NCBI GenBank assembly: GCA_028532855.1
Contig: JAQQAL010000030.1
Coordinates: 1-47,088 of the forward strand
DNA from: Candidatus Thalassospirochaeta sargassi
GTDB lineage: Bacteria; Spirochaetota; Spirochaetia; UBA9216
Direction: 5' to 3'
DNA length: 47,088 nucleotides
A program made the position numbers and the translations under genes. Position 1 is the stretch's first letter; each line of letters starts with the position of its first letter. Below the pieces are notes generated by a model. The model was not told the DNA's origin and ran no database searches. It was given only the letters and a program-made list of their open reading frames with translations. This document shows, piece by piece, positions 32,900 to 41,229 of the stretch.

Positions 32900-34420
32900 A
32901 TGAGTGAATATATTTTTTCAGCACTTCTGGAAGTGTTACAGATTCAGAATGTGGCTGCATCGGCAATAGGCGTTTTTTTCGGTCTGTTTATCGGTGCGAC
33001 ACCAGGATTGACGATATCCCTTGGAATGGTTCTGCTTCTGCCGCTGACATATGCGCTTGATCCGGTGACATCAATTTGCCTGCTGCTTGGACTTTACTCG
33101 GCAGGTATGACAGGGGGATCATTTTCTGCGATTCTGTTGAATATTCCCGGTACCCCATCAGCTTCTGCGACTGCAATTGAAGGCCATGCGATGGCACAGA
33201 ATGGTAAAGCCAGTGAAGCCCTGAGCACGGCAATTATATCATCGTTTACAGGCGGCGTTCTGGGCCTTATAACCCTTGCACTGATCTCGCCGATTATTGC
33301 AAAATTTGCATTGAAATTCGGAGCACCCGAACTGTTCGCGCTGGTTCTTATGGGAATAACGCTTATCTGCAGTTTTGGTCAGAAGTCGATTGTAAAAGGG
33401 CTTATGGCTGGAGTCTTCGGACTTATCATTATGACCATAGGTTTGGATCCGATGACTGGAGTACCCCGATTTACATTCGGTAATGTGAATCTTCAGGCGG
33501 GAATAAACTTTCTGCCTGCAATGATTGGTCTTTTTGCAATTCCGCAGATTATTTCAGGTATTGCAACAAGAGAGAAGGTTGTCCCTTCGAGTCAGCATGA
33601 GGTTAAGGGAGTTTTTTCAGGGTTTAAATACCTTTTTAAAAGAATGCGCTCGATAATTATCGGGGCAGTTCTCGGTACCGGAATTGGAGCAATCCCTGGT
33701 GCCGGTGGACCAATCGCCGTTTTCCTTAGCTATGATTATGCAAAGAAGCTGTCTAAGAATAAAGATAATTTCGGTAAGGGTGAGCCGGACGGTGTTGCCG
33801 CTCCTGAAGCGGCAAATAATGCTGTAGCAGGCGGAGCATTGATCCCGATGCTTACTCTGGGAATTCCAGGTGACCCGGTTACGGCCATCCTTCTTGGAGC
33901 GCTGATGATTCATGGCCTTATTCCAGGACCACTTTTGTTCGAAACGAACCCCCAGTTCGTATTCGCTATATTCTGGGCTGTGTTAATGGCAAATGTTTTC
34001 AACCTTTTCATCAGTATGCTCAGCGTGAAGGTCTGGGTTAAGGTTCTGAAGGTTCCGCAGAGAATTCTGCTTCCGATAATCCTTGTAATGTGTGTAATCG
34101 GATCATTTTCTTTGAATAATAACTTTTTCGATACTGGAATCATGTTTGCATTCGGCATCCTTGCATATTTCATGAAAAAATACGGCTTTCCAATCGTTCC
34201 CCTCCTGCTGGCGATCATACTTGGACCGCAGCTTGAAGAGCATTTGCGTATGTCGTTGATAATAAGTTCCGGCGACCCGACAATCTTTTTCAGAAAACCA
34301 ATCAGTCTGGTTTTCATTATTGTAGCTGTTTTCTCTTTTATTGCACCCTTTGTTACTCCGAAGATTCAGCAGATGCAGAACCGCGGGGCAGAAGGCTGCG
34401 ATGATGAAGAAGAATTATAA
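32900..34420 (+). CDS. tripartite tricarboxylate transporter large permease (TctA)
   Basis: A 506-residue permease with about 12 helices. The family signature FGLFIGATPGLTISLGMVLLLPLTYALDP is near residues 24-52, and the repeat of the same fold is GAIPGAGGPIAVFLSYDYAKK and PEAANNAVAGGALIPMLTLGIPGDP in the second half. Length and order fit TctA. It lies 13 bases after tctB and ends with an acidic tail (EGCDDEEEL). Confidence 0.9.
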   Translation: MSEYIFSALLEVLQIQNVAASAIGVFFGLFIGATPGLTISLGMVLLLPLTYALDPVTSICLLLGLYSAGMTGGSFSAILLNIPGTPSASATAIEGHAMAQNGKASEALSTAIISSFTGGVLGLITLALISPIIAKFALKFGAPELFALVLMGITLICSFGQKSIVKGLMAGVFGLIIMTIGLDPMTGVPRFTFGNVNLQAGINFLPAMIGLFAIPQIISGIATREKVVPSSQHEVKGVFSGFKYLFKRMRSIIIGAVLGTGIGAIPGAGGPIAVFLSYDYAKKLSKNKDNFGKGEPDGVAAPEAANNAVAGGALIPMLTLGIPGDPVTAILLGALMIHGLIPGPLLFETNPQFVFAIFWAVLMANVFNLFISMLSVKVWVKVLKVPQRILLPIILVMCVIGSFSLNNNFFDTGIMFAFGILAYFMKKYGFPIVPLLLAIILGPQLEEHLRMSLIISSGDPTIFFRKPISLVFIIVAVFSFIAPFVTPKIQQMQNRGAEGCDDEEEL

Positions 34421-34454
34421 ACATTGATTGATTATTTTTTACAGGAGTAGGTAA

Positions 34455-34913
34455 ATGGAAAAGAAAAATTGTGAAGAATGTTTTAAATATTATAACAGCG
34501 GCGGATCAGGTGGGTTCAATTGTGCTGAGTCTACTATGTATGGTGTTTCTAATGTTCTTGGACTAGATACAGAAAAGTTTCTGCCCATGGCATCTCCCTT
34601 TGGCGGAGGAATAGGTAGAAACGGTAAGATTTGTGGAAGTCTTGTAGTAGGTATGATGCTGCTAGGTAACAAATTCGGCAGGAATGATCCGGATATGCTG
34701 CGTGCGCCTGCTTATGAAGCTGCTGACAAATTACTGGAGAACTTCCAGGAAAAATTCGGCAATCTAAACTGCCGCGAGCTCACCGGACTTGATCTGAAAG
34801 CTATTGATAATACTGGTGAAGAGAAGCAGAGAGTACATCATGAAGTATGCAGACCGATTGTAAAACAGGTTTGCGAATGGGTTACTGAAATGTACGAAGA
34901 AGCGGACAAATAA
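34455..34913 (+). CDS. C_GCAxxG_C_C family (redox-type) protein
   Basis: A 152-residue protein of the C_GCAxxG_C_C family. Seven cysteines are spaced as expected: Cys6, Cys9, Cys23 (FNCAES), Cys60 (GKICGS), Cys106 (NCREL), Cys132 and Cys140 (VCRPIVKQVCEW). SPFGGGIGRNG is the glycine-rich loop. Function is unknown; metal or redox centres are suspected and members often sit beside transporters. AGGAG precedes the ATG, 34 bases after tctA, so it is the last gene of that operon before a strong terminator. Confidence 0.8.
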   Translation: MEKKNCEECFKYYNSGGSGGFNCAESTMYGVSNVLGLDTEKFLPMASPFGGGIGRNGKICGSLVVGMMLLGNKFGRNDPDMLRAPAYEAADKLLENFQEKFGNLNCRELTGLDLKAIDNTGEEKQRVHHEVCRPIVKQVCEWVTEMYEEADK

Positions 34914-34954
34914 TAAATTTAATACTGTTATTGTATATTTAGCATATAATCAGC

Positions 34955-34990
34955 AAGGCTGAACGGGTGTTTACCGTTCAGCCTTTTTTT
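34955..34990 (+). terminator. strong intrinsic terminator
   Basis: AAGGCTGAACGG (34955-34966) pairs with CCGTTCAGCCTT (34974-34985), continuing into a run of seven T (34984-34990). It closes the 29.3-34.9 kb operon. Confidence 0.9.
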
Positions 34991-35058
34991 GATGTGTTTT
35001 CATTTTAAATTGAGTTCAATTATTCGTATTGCTTTCGCTGTACTGCTGTTACCTTAAG

Positions 35059-35067
35059 TGATATAAT
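35059..35067 (+). promoter_or_regulatory. extended -10 promoter of leuCD
   Basis: TG-A-TATAAT (35059-35067) is an extended -10 element 27 bases before the leuC start. The -35 region (TGTACT, 35039-35044) is poor, as is usual when the TGn extension is present. Confidence 0.6.
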
Positions 35068-35094
35068 TTCAGTAGACTACAGGGGGTAAAGCGC

Positions 35095-36507
35095 ATGGGC
35101 AGAAATCTTTTTAACAAGGTATGGGATCTTCATCGGGTAAAAACACTTGATTCAGGTCTGGATCAGCTTTTTATTGGACTGCATCTTATTCATGAGGTGA
35201 CCTCTCCTCAGGCGTTTTCAATGATTAAAGAGAGAAGACTTAAGGTGAGGTATCCGGAACGAACATATGCCACTGTCGACCACATTGTTCCTACTCTCAA
35301 TCAGTCCAGACCATTTGAAGATGAGCTTGCCGAAAAAATGATGCTCGCACTTGAGGAAAATACCGTGAGTAATGGTATCTCTCTTTTTGACGCCGATAAT
35401 GAGAATCAGGGTATTGTACATATTATCGGCCCCGAACTTGGATTAACCCGTCCCGGGATGACTATCGCCTGCGGTGATTCACACACTTCCACTCACGGAG
35501 CTTTTGGTTCTATAGCTCTCGGTGTCGGGACCTCGCAAATACGCGACATTCTGGCTACGCAGACTATTGCAGTTTCAAAGCCAAAAGTACGACGTATCCA
35601 AGTCACCGGTAAACCTGGTCCGGGGGTTACGGCTAAAGATATAATTTTAAAGATAATAAGTGAATTGGGTGTTAACGGTGGAATAGGTTATGCGTATGAA
35701 TATGCTGGTCCGGCAATCAGGGCACTAAGCATGGAAGAGCGTATGACTATTTGTAACATGAGTATTGAAGGCGGGGCCAGGGTCGGGTATGTAAATCCTG
35801 ATGAAACCACGTTTGAATATCTTCGGGGCCGCCGCTTTGCACCTGAGGGTGAAGCCTTTGACAAAGCTGTTGAATACTGGAAGAGAATTGCATCAGATGA
35901 AGATGCTGAATATGATGATGTGTACAGCCTGGATATAAGCAGTCTATCTCCTATGGTAACCTGGGGCATTAATCCCGGGCAGGCTGTAAGTATTGACGAC
36001 AACCTGCCGCGACTGACAGATCTTGATGAAGGGTCTGCCGATGTGGCCGCAAAAGCTTATGAACATATGGGTTTTCAGGAAGGCAGTCAGATACTCGGCA
36101 TGCCTGTCGATGTGGTTTTTATCGGCTCATGCACCAATGGCCGGATCTCTGATCTTCGCGCTGCTGCCGCAGTTGTCGAGGGACGAAAGCTCGCAGAAGG
36201 GGTGAGGGGACTCGTTGTGCCTGGATCTAAACATGTAGCGATGCAGGCGGAGCGTGAAGGTCTGCCCGGTGTGTTTATTAGTGCCGGATTTGAGTGGCGA
36301 AATGCGGGCTGTTCGATGTGTCTGGCGATGAATCCGGATAAATTAAAAGGTCGCGAATTGTGTGCCAGTTCATCAAACAGGAATTTTATCGGCAGGCAGG
36401 GGTCTCCTGAGGGGCGTACAATGCTTATGAGTCCACAAATGGCCGCTGCTGCTGCTGTGTCAGGAAAAATTGTCGATGTCCGAGAGTTGATGGGGGGCGA
36501 AAAATGA
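35095..36507 (+). CDS. leuC: 3-isopropylmalate dehydratase large subunit
   Basis: A 470-residue aconitase-superfamily subunit that isomerises 2- to 3-isopropylmalate in leucine synthesis, with LeuD. The iron-sulfur cysteines are in IGSCTNGR and [38 protein letters not shown] and [11 protein letters not shown] match the long (E. coli-type, about 466 residues) LeuC class rather than the shorter HacA type. AGGGGG lies before the ATG. It overlaps leuD by four bases. leuA and leuB are not in the window. A homologous hydro-lyase such as citraconase cannot be excluded. Confidence 0.9.
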   Translation: MGRNLFNKVWDLHRVKTLDSGLDQLFIGLHLIHEVTSPQAFSMIKERRLKVRYPERTYATVDHIVPTLNQSRPFEDELAEKMMLALEENTVSNGISLFDADNENQGIVHIIGPELGLTRPGMTIACGDSHTSTHGAFGSIALGVGTSQIRDILATQTIAVSKPKVRRIQVTGKPGPGVTAKDIILKIISELGVNGGIGYAYEYAGPAIRALSMEERMTICNMSIEGGARVGYVNPDETTFEYLRGRRFAPEGEAFDKAVEYWKRIASDEDAEYDDVYSLDISSLSPMVTWGINPGQAVSIDDNLPRLTDLDEGSADVAAKAYEHMGFQEGSQILGMPVDVVFIGSCTNGRISDLRAAAAVVEGRKLAEGVRGLVVPGSKHVAMQAEREGLPGVFISAGFEWRNAGCSMCLAMNPDKLKGRELCASSSNRNFIGRQGSPEGRTMLMSPQMAAAAAVSGKIVDVRELMGGEK

Positions 36508-37100
36508 GCGCGAATGATATAAAAATCACTAATTTAACCGGTCAATGTGTACCGGTCCGGGGAAATGATATTGATACGGACAGAATAATTCCGGCCAGGT
36601 TTATGAAGGTGGTCTCATTCGAAGGCCTTGGTGAAGCTGCCTTCTACGATATCCGATATAATTCGAATGGAAAAACAGACCATCCATTCAACCTTGATGT
36701 TTATCAGGATGCTTCAATTCTGCTTGTGAATAAGAATTTTGGATGCGGATCATCCAGGGAACACGCTCCTCAGGCTTTAATGCGCTGGGGTATTAAAGCT
36801 GTTGTCGGAGAATCTTTTGCTGAAATTTTTTCAGGAAACTGCACTTCATTGGGAATTCCTGTCGTTGAAGTCGATTCGGCCGACATCGGCAGGTTGATGA
36901 ATGCAGCCGAGGAAACTCCAAATATGAATATGATTATAGATATAGAATCAATGACTCTGAATTTTGGAGATTTTGAAATTGAAGCAAGAATGAATTCCGC
37001 CGCCAGAAATGCATTGATGACGGGGAGCTGGGATTCAACAGGAGTTCTGCTTGATTCTGGCGAAGAGATTGATGCAATGCATGAAAGTCTTCCTTATTAA
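36504..37100 (+). CDS. leuD: 3-isopropylmalate dehydratase small subunit
   Basis: A 198-residue swivel-domain subunit. [16 protein letters not shown] near the start and [34 protein letters not shown] in the middle are the LeuD hallmarks. Length (about 200) is that of the long-type LeuD partner. The four-base overlap with leuC (ATGA) couples translation. Confidence 0.9.
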   Translation: MSANDIKITNLTGQCVPVRGNDIDTDRIIPARFMKVVSFEGLGEAAFYDIRYNSNGKTDHPFNLDVYQDASILLVNKNFGCGSSREHAPQALMRWGIKAVVGESFAEIFSGNCTSLGIPVVEVDSADIGRLMNAAEETPNMNMIIDIESMTLNFGDFEIEARMNSAARNALMTGSWDSTGVLLDSGEEIDAMHESLPY

Positions 37101-37103
37101 AAG

Positions 37104-37122
37104 TACTTTACAATACAAAGTA
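37104..37122. promoter_or_regulatory. inverted repeat over the -35 box
   Basis: TACTTT (37104-37109) and AAAGTA (37117-37122) are perfect inverted arms around ACAATAC. The element overlaps the -35 box of the following operon, which encodes a winged-helix regulator, so it is a candidate autoregulatory operator. Confidence 0.45.
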
Positions 37123-37135
37123 GTAATGTTAGAAT
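37107..37135 (+). promoter_or_regulatory. promoter giving a possible leaderless mRNA
   Basis: -35 TTTACA (37107-37112) and -10 TAGAAT (37130-37135) are exactly 17 bases apart. The expected start, six to seven bases after the -10, coincides with the A of the ATG at 37142. No Shine-Dalgarno sequence is present. Confidence 0.55.
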
Positions 37136-37141
37136 CTCCAT

Positions 37142-37744
37142 ATGGATATAGAAAAGGCGGTAGATCAGATATCCGAGATTCACAGTCATCTGGCAAAATC
37201 CGAAACTTTTTATGGTTTTAAGCCTCTGATTCTGCTTCTTGTAGGGCTAACAGCCATGATAGTTGCAGGTCTTCAAAGTTGGTTGATGCCTTCCATCAAT
37301 GATATGATTTTTCTACTCCAATGGCTTGTTGTTGGCGTAGTTATTATAGTCATAATTTACGGTAATATTATTTATAATTATTTGAGATACGGCAGTAATT
37401 TTGAAATACATCAGATGACTAAGGTTTGTCTTCAGTTTGTTCCAAGTCTGGTTGCCGGTACAATAGTTACCGCTGTTATTTTACTGTTTGAAAAATCTTC
37501 CTCTGCATTGTTGCCTGGATTATGGGCAATCCTGTTCGGCCTTGGAATTTTCTCAATGCGGCCGTATCTGCCGCGGTATGTTGGGTTTATTGCACTGTAT
37601 TATTTTATCGTTGGCGGGGTACTTATGTATCTGACAGCCTTTGACCTAAGTTTTTCTCCCTGGGGAATGGGGCTTACTTTCGGCGTTGGACATTTGCTTG
37701 CCGCCCTGATAATGCATCTGGGTATAGAGAGGAATGTAAAATGA
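37142..37744 (+). CDS. hypothetical six-helix membrane protein paired with an HTH regulator
   Basis: A 200-residue integral membrane protein with about six predicted helices after a cytoplasmic N-terminal helix (DIEKAVDQISEIHSHLAKSETF). I do not recognise a named function. Such proteins are commonly encoded together with a small winged-helix repressor, as here, where the regulator gene overlaps by four bases. The likely role is an envelope or sensor component under that regulator. The start codon appears to coincide with the transcription start. Confidence 0.65.
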   Translation: MDIEKAVDQISEIHSHLAKSETFYGFKPLILLLVGLTAMIVAGLQSWLMPSINDMIFLLQWLVVGVVIIVIIYGNIIYNYLRYGSNFEIHQMTKVCLQFVPSLVAGTIVTAVILLFEKSSSALLPGLWAILFGLGIFSMRPYLPRYVGFIALYYFIVGGVLMYLTAFDLSFSPWGMGLTFGVGHLLAALIMHLGIERNVK

Positions 37745-38118
37745 ACAAATCCGATGAGAACGGCGGAAGGTTCGCCTACGAGGGCCTGGATAGGCTTATG
37801 CATGAAAAAGCGAGATTGAGCATCATGGCTTCTTTATATACAAGAGTGGAGGGGCACAATTTCAATGAGCTTAAAAAACTATGCAGCCTTACTGATGGAA
37901 ACCTCAGCAGGCATATAACAGTACTCAAGCAGGCAGGTCTTATTGAGGTAATAAAAGGCTATGAGGGGAATAAACCCAATACAGTATGCAGGCTTACTGA
38001 ATCAGGACGTGAAAGGTTTAAATCATATTTAACCGAGCTTGAGCAGGTTATCAGGGATGCTGCCGCCGGAAGTATAGTTGAAACGGTTGATGAAAAACGC
38101 GGGTTCTCACCGGCCTGA
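37741..38118 (+). CDS. winged-helix transcriptional regulator (MarR/ArsR-like, HTH_34 type)
   Basis: A 125-residue DNA-binding protein. Residues about 15-95 form a winged helix: RLSIMASLYTRVEG, FNELKKLCSLTDGNLSRHITVLKQAGLIEV with the recognition helix, and a wing with NTVCRLTESGRERF. A short C-terminal helix probably dimerises. It is translationally coupled to the membrane protein gene upstream and may bind the TACTTT/AAAGTA repeat at their promoter. Confidence 0.8.
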   Translation: MNKSDENGGRFAYEGLDRLMHEKARLSIMASLYTRVEGHNFNELKKLCSLTDGNLSRHITVLKQAGLIEVIKGYEGNKPNTVCRLTESGRERFKSYLTELEQVIRDAAAGSIVETVDEKRGFSPA

Positions 38119-38157
38119 AGCAATAAAAGCAATATGCAGTAAAAACTGGAGTTCAAA

Positions 38158-39360
38158 ATGGAAAATATCTGCCGGATTGCCGAGGATAAAACTTATAAGA
38201 AATATTCAGCGACTGACGAAAATATATATCCGTTCAGGCTGATGCCGAAGGTTGACGGTCGGCGCCGGGTTGTGCTGCTTGGTGCGACCGGTTCAGTTGG
38301 TTCAAGTACCCTTGAGGTAATCAGAAAACATGGGGATAAACTTCAGCTGGTTGGAATTGCCGGCGGAAGTAGAGAGTCAGAACTTAATGCGGTAGCGGAT
38401 GAGTTCGGGGTATCAGAGTCCGTTCTCTTCAGCCGTGACGGTGAACCCGGGCTGGAGTATCTGGCTACCCTGCCTGAGGCTGATATTGTCCTTGTAGCCA
38501 CTACCGGCACCGCAGCGCTCCGGGCCGTTCTGGCAGCTCTTGAAGCTGGTAAGGATGTTGCACTTGCAAATAAGGAAACTTTAGTTGCGGGCGGGCATCT
38601 GGTGAAGGCGGCTGAGCAGAAGTCGGCAGGACGAGTTTTCCCTGTAGACAGCGAGCACAATGCGATATTTCAATGTCTTGAAGGGAATAGAACACACGGA
38701 AGTATAAAACGTCTCTTGCTGACAGCCTCCGGCGGCGCGTTCCGGGACAAGACGCTTGAAGAGTTGAAAAATGTTACTGTTGATGATGCCCTGCTTCACC
38801 CCAACTGGTCGATGGGGCCTAAGATAACCGTCGACTGTGCGACAATGGCGAATAAGGGCCTGGAAATGATAGAGGCCTGCAGGCTGTTTGATGTAGAGCC
38901 TTCACAGATTGATGTTGTCGTTCATCCGCAGAGTATTGTCCATAGCATGGTTGAGTTTTGCGATAATTCAATAATTGCTCAGATGTCGAAACCGTCAATG
39001 ACTTTCGCCATCCAGCACATACTTATGTACCCTGAACGCAAAGAGGGTATTCACGAATCGCTGGATTTTTCAAAGATGATGAATCTTGAGTTCAGGCCAC
39101 CGGATGAAAAGCTCTTCCCGTGCCTTCGTCTTGCACGCCAATCACTTGAAGCCGGGGGGATATACCCCCTTTCGTTCAATGCAGCAAATGAAGTGGCTGT
39201 TGATGCATTCATGCACAGAGGCCTGCCCTTCCTCTCAATTCCGGCAATTATAGAAGAAGTGCTTGAAAATGTGCACTACAGTCTACCTGACACTGTGGAT
39301 GAGCTGATTGATACTGAAAGCCGCATTCAGGCTGATGCCCTGAAGCGGCTTACATTCTAA
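38158..39360 (+). CDS. dxr: 1-deoxy-D-xylulose 5-phosphate reductoisomerase
   Basis: Catalyses the NADPH-dependent second step of the MEP isoprenoid pathway. GATGSVGSSTLEVI is the NADPH-binding loop, ANKETLVAGG and PVDSEHNAIFQCLEG hold the metal and substrate residues (Asp, Glu), SGGAFRD and HPNWSMGPKITVDCATMANKGLE form the substrate loop with the Glu ligand, and HPQSIVHSMV follows. At 400 residues it carries a 35-residue N-terminal extension before the Rossmann strand. The start is supported by GGAG six bases before ATG 38158; Met29 is an alternative. It overlaps the convergent lipoprotein gene by four bases at its stop. Confidence 0.93.
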   Translation: MENICRIAEDKTYKKYSATDENIYPFRLMPKVDGRRRVVLLGATGSVGSSTLEVIRKHGDKLQLVGIAGGSRESELNAVADEFGVSESVLFSRDGEPGLEYLATLPEADIVLVATTGTAALRAVLAALEAGKDVALANKETLVAGGHLVKAAEQKSAGRVFPVDSEHNAIFQCLEGNRTHGSIKRLLLTASGGAFRDKTLEELKNVTVDDALLHPNWSMGPKITVDCATMANKGLEMIEACRLFDVEPSQIDVVVHPQSIVHSMVEFCDNSIIAQMSKPSMTFAIQHILMYPERKEGIHESLDFSKMMNLEFRPPDEKLFPCLRLARQSLEAGGIYPLSFNAANEVAVDAFMHRGLPFLSIPAIIEEVLENVHYSLPDTVDELIDTESRIQADALKRLTF

Positions 39361-40415
39361 TTAACCATGATCTCCTCCGGTTCTATCCAATAAGGATCAC
39401 TCTCAACAGGAGTACCTGCAAAGCCGTTCACATCAACCGGGGTTACCTCAAGTTTTATGAAACTGCCTTCCCTTCCTGTAATTAAAATAGAGCTCAGAGT
39501 GCTGCCTGATATCTCGGAATAGGTTCCGTCAACAGTATAACTCTCATACCATCGATAGGTTGTTCCATCCTCGGCATCTCCTTCGTTGTCGATGTATTTA
39601 TGGTTTGATTTGAGATAATCTCCAACCAGAGTGATGCCGGTTTTGACTGTTATAGACGGATATCCTGTATAGTTTTCAGTCCATTCAAGCTCATCAGACA
39701 TGACTGTTTCCGGGGGGAAGTAGGATTGTTCTGTGTTAAAAAGAAATCCGATAAATGCCCGTGGCCCGAATCTTGTGCCATCTACGTACTCGGGATATGC
39801 TGTATTAGTTGTATCATCAATACCCCACATTTCAACTTCAGGATTGAAAAGATAAATGTAATAATCGGTAGAGCCTGATTTTTTATATTTTGCTGCTGAG
39901 TTATAATTCCCGTCACGCTCATAAAAACCGTTAATCTCTGAGTATTGAACCGAACCGCTGACATCAATGCCGAAGGACGCTTCCGGGGCATTGTTGCCCA
40001 TACCGGTAACATTAACATTGACTGTGGCTTCCTCGTCGGTGTTGAAGGTTATGCTGACCACAGCATTTTTTGTCCCTGAACTCTCAGGGGTGAATATCAG
40101 GGAGAAGTCGGCCTCAGCTCCCGCTGCCATAACTTTCGGCAGCTCAAATGGCATCAGTTTATAGTTGTTGCTGTCATCAATTGATAACGCGGTTACGGTA
40201 ATCTCGTCACTACTGAAGTTACTTACCGTTCCTGAAATTTCAGTGTTGTCGGTTCCCGTCATTACAATTCCGAAATCAAGAGTCTCTGTTTCAGCGTCAA
40301 AAGTGACACCATCAAACAGCAGGAATGAATTCAGGTTATCGGGAAGATCAACTGTACATGATAGAAATATTATTGGAAGTGCTGCAAAGAAAAGGACAAA
40401 TATATATTTTCTCAT
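39357..40415 (-). CDS. lipoprotein with choice-of-anchor/ASH-like beta domain
   Basis: A 352-residue predicted lipoprotein. The signal peptide RKYIFVLFFAALPIIFLSC has a lipobox with Cys20. Residues about 35-145 resemble the choice-of-anchor D/ASH-type immunoglobulin-like domain (TLDFGIVMTG, VSNFSSDEITVTALSI, FSLIFTPESSGTKNAVVSI, VNVTGMG). The C-terminal half contains Tyr/Asp/Gly-rich beta-type sequence with YRWYESYTVDGTYSEISGST, like Ig-like domains of surface proteins. No catalytic residues are evident. AAGGAG precedes the ATG. Probable surface or periplasmic structural protein. Confidence 0.7.
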   Translation of the reverse strand: MRKYIFVLFFAALPIIFLSCTVDLPDNLNSFLLFDGVTFDAETETLDFGIVMTGTDNTEISGTVSNFSSDEITVTALSIDDSNNYKLMPFELPKVMAAGAEADFSLIFTPESSGTKNAVVSITFNTDEEATVNVNVTGMGNNAPEASFGIDVSGSVQYSEINGFYERDGNYNSAAKYKKSGSTDYYIYLFNPEVEMWGIDDTTNTAYPEYVDGTRFGPRAFIGFLFNTEQSYFPPETVMSDELEWTENYTGYPSITVKTGITLVGDYLKSNHKYIDNEGDAEDGTTYRWYESYTVDGTYSEISGSTLSSILITGREGSFIKLEVTPVDVNGFAGTPVESDPYWIEPEEIMVN

Positions 40416-40525
40416 AACATACTCCTTTCTTTATATATATTACTAATTTTATCATAAATAAAGGAAATTTTCTAATTTATAGCGGGATTTAATTTTAAAT
40501 TAATTTATAAAGAGTGATTGATTGA

Positions 40526-41116
40526 TTATTCTTCTTTATTTTGTTTCTTGCCCTTGAATTTGTTACCCATCAACAGCATGCTGTCGCCGCCTTTCAAGAT
40601 AGAAAACGCTCCAGTTATAAACAGCATGACACTGAATCCAACCAGGCAGAATTTCAGGATGGTTACTATATTGAGAATTGAAGCTACGATGTGATATTGA
40701 GCAGGTAAGCTTTGATAGAGAATTACAAGTATTATATTTTCCACGTAGTCGAGTACGGCGGCCAGAAAGGGGACTATGAGTATCCACCTGTAATTATCCG
40801 CATCCTCATATTTCTTCCGGTACACAAAGCATGACAGGACTGAAAGACAGACTGCATAAGCTGCCGGAAAAAAGAAATCGATTAGTCTTATTTTGAAATA
40901 TACATCGGCAGCCAGGTGAAAGGTCGTCAGTCTTTCATAGGCGAAATCCGATGAATATCCGATGGACATATCGAGTAGTGTACCTCCTGTAGCTTCAACG
41001 AAAGCAGGCAGAAATGCATTGAAGGCAATCTGGAATAGAACAACTATTGTTACGGTGATTGCAAGGTTTTTAAGGCTGGTACTACTGATTATAAGTTTTG
41101 TTAATCGTTTATGCAT
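40526..41116 (-). CDS. hypothetical four-helix membrane protein
   Basis: A 196-residue membrane protein with about four helices, at 18-38, 80-98, 110-135 and 140-170, and a large extracytoplasmic loop after the first helix ([21 protein letters not shown]...). The C-terminus is a lysine-rich cytoplasmic tail ([12 protein letters not shown]). I do not recognise the family. It is divergent from hppA. Confidence 0.6.
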   Translation of the reverse strand: MHKRLTKLIISSTSLKNLAITVTIVVLFQIAFNAFLPAFVEATGGTLLDMSIGYSSDFAYERLTTFHLAADVYFKIRLIDFFFPAAYAVCLSVLSCFVYRKKYEDADNYRWILIVPFLAAVLDYVENIILVILYQSLPAQYHIVASILNIVTILKFCLVGFSVMLFITGAFSILKGGDSMLLMGNKFKGKKQNKEE

Positions 41117-41229
41117 GGGTTATTGTAAAGATTGTAGTGAAGGGATTCAATATGGGATTTTTGTGCATGTGCTTGCACCTATGTCAACTTTGTATTATAG
41201 TCATTGCATATAATATTTCAGGAGGTAAC

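Noticed and set aside
35095-37100. leuCD as part of the carbohydrate catabolic cluster
   Set aside because: A strong terminator (34955-34990) and a separate extended -10 promoter isolate it, and the motifs fit ordinary leucine biosynthesis.
41098-41229. Upstream start of hppA at 41098
   Set aside because: The extra residues are Cys-rich and unlike pyrophosphatases. AGGAGG sits directly before the ATG at 41230, which gives the normal N-terminus.
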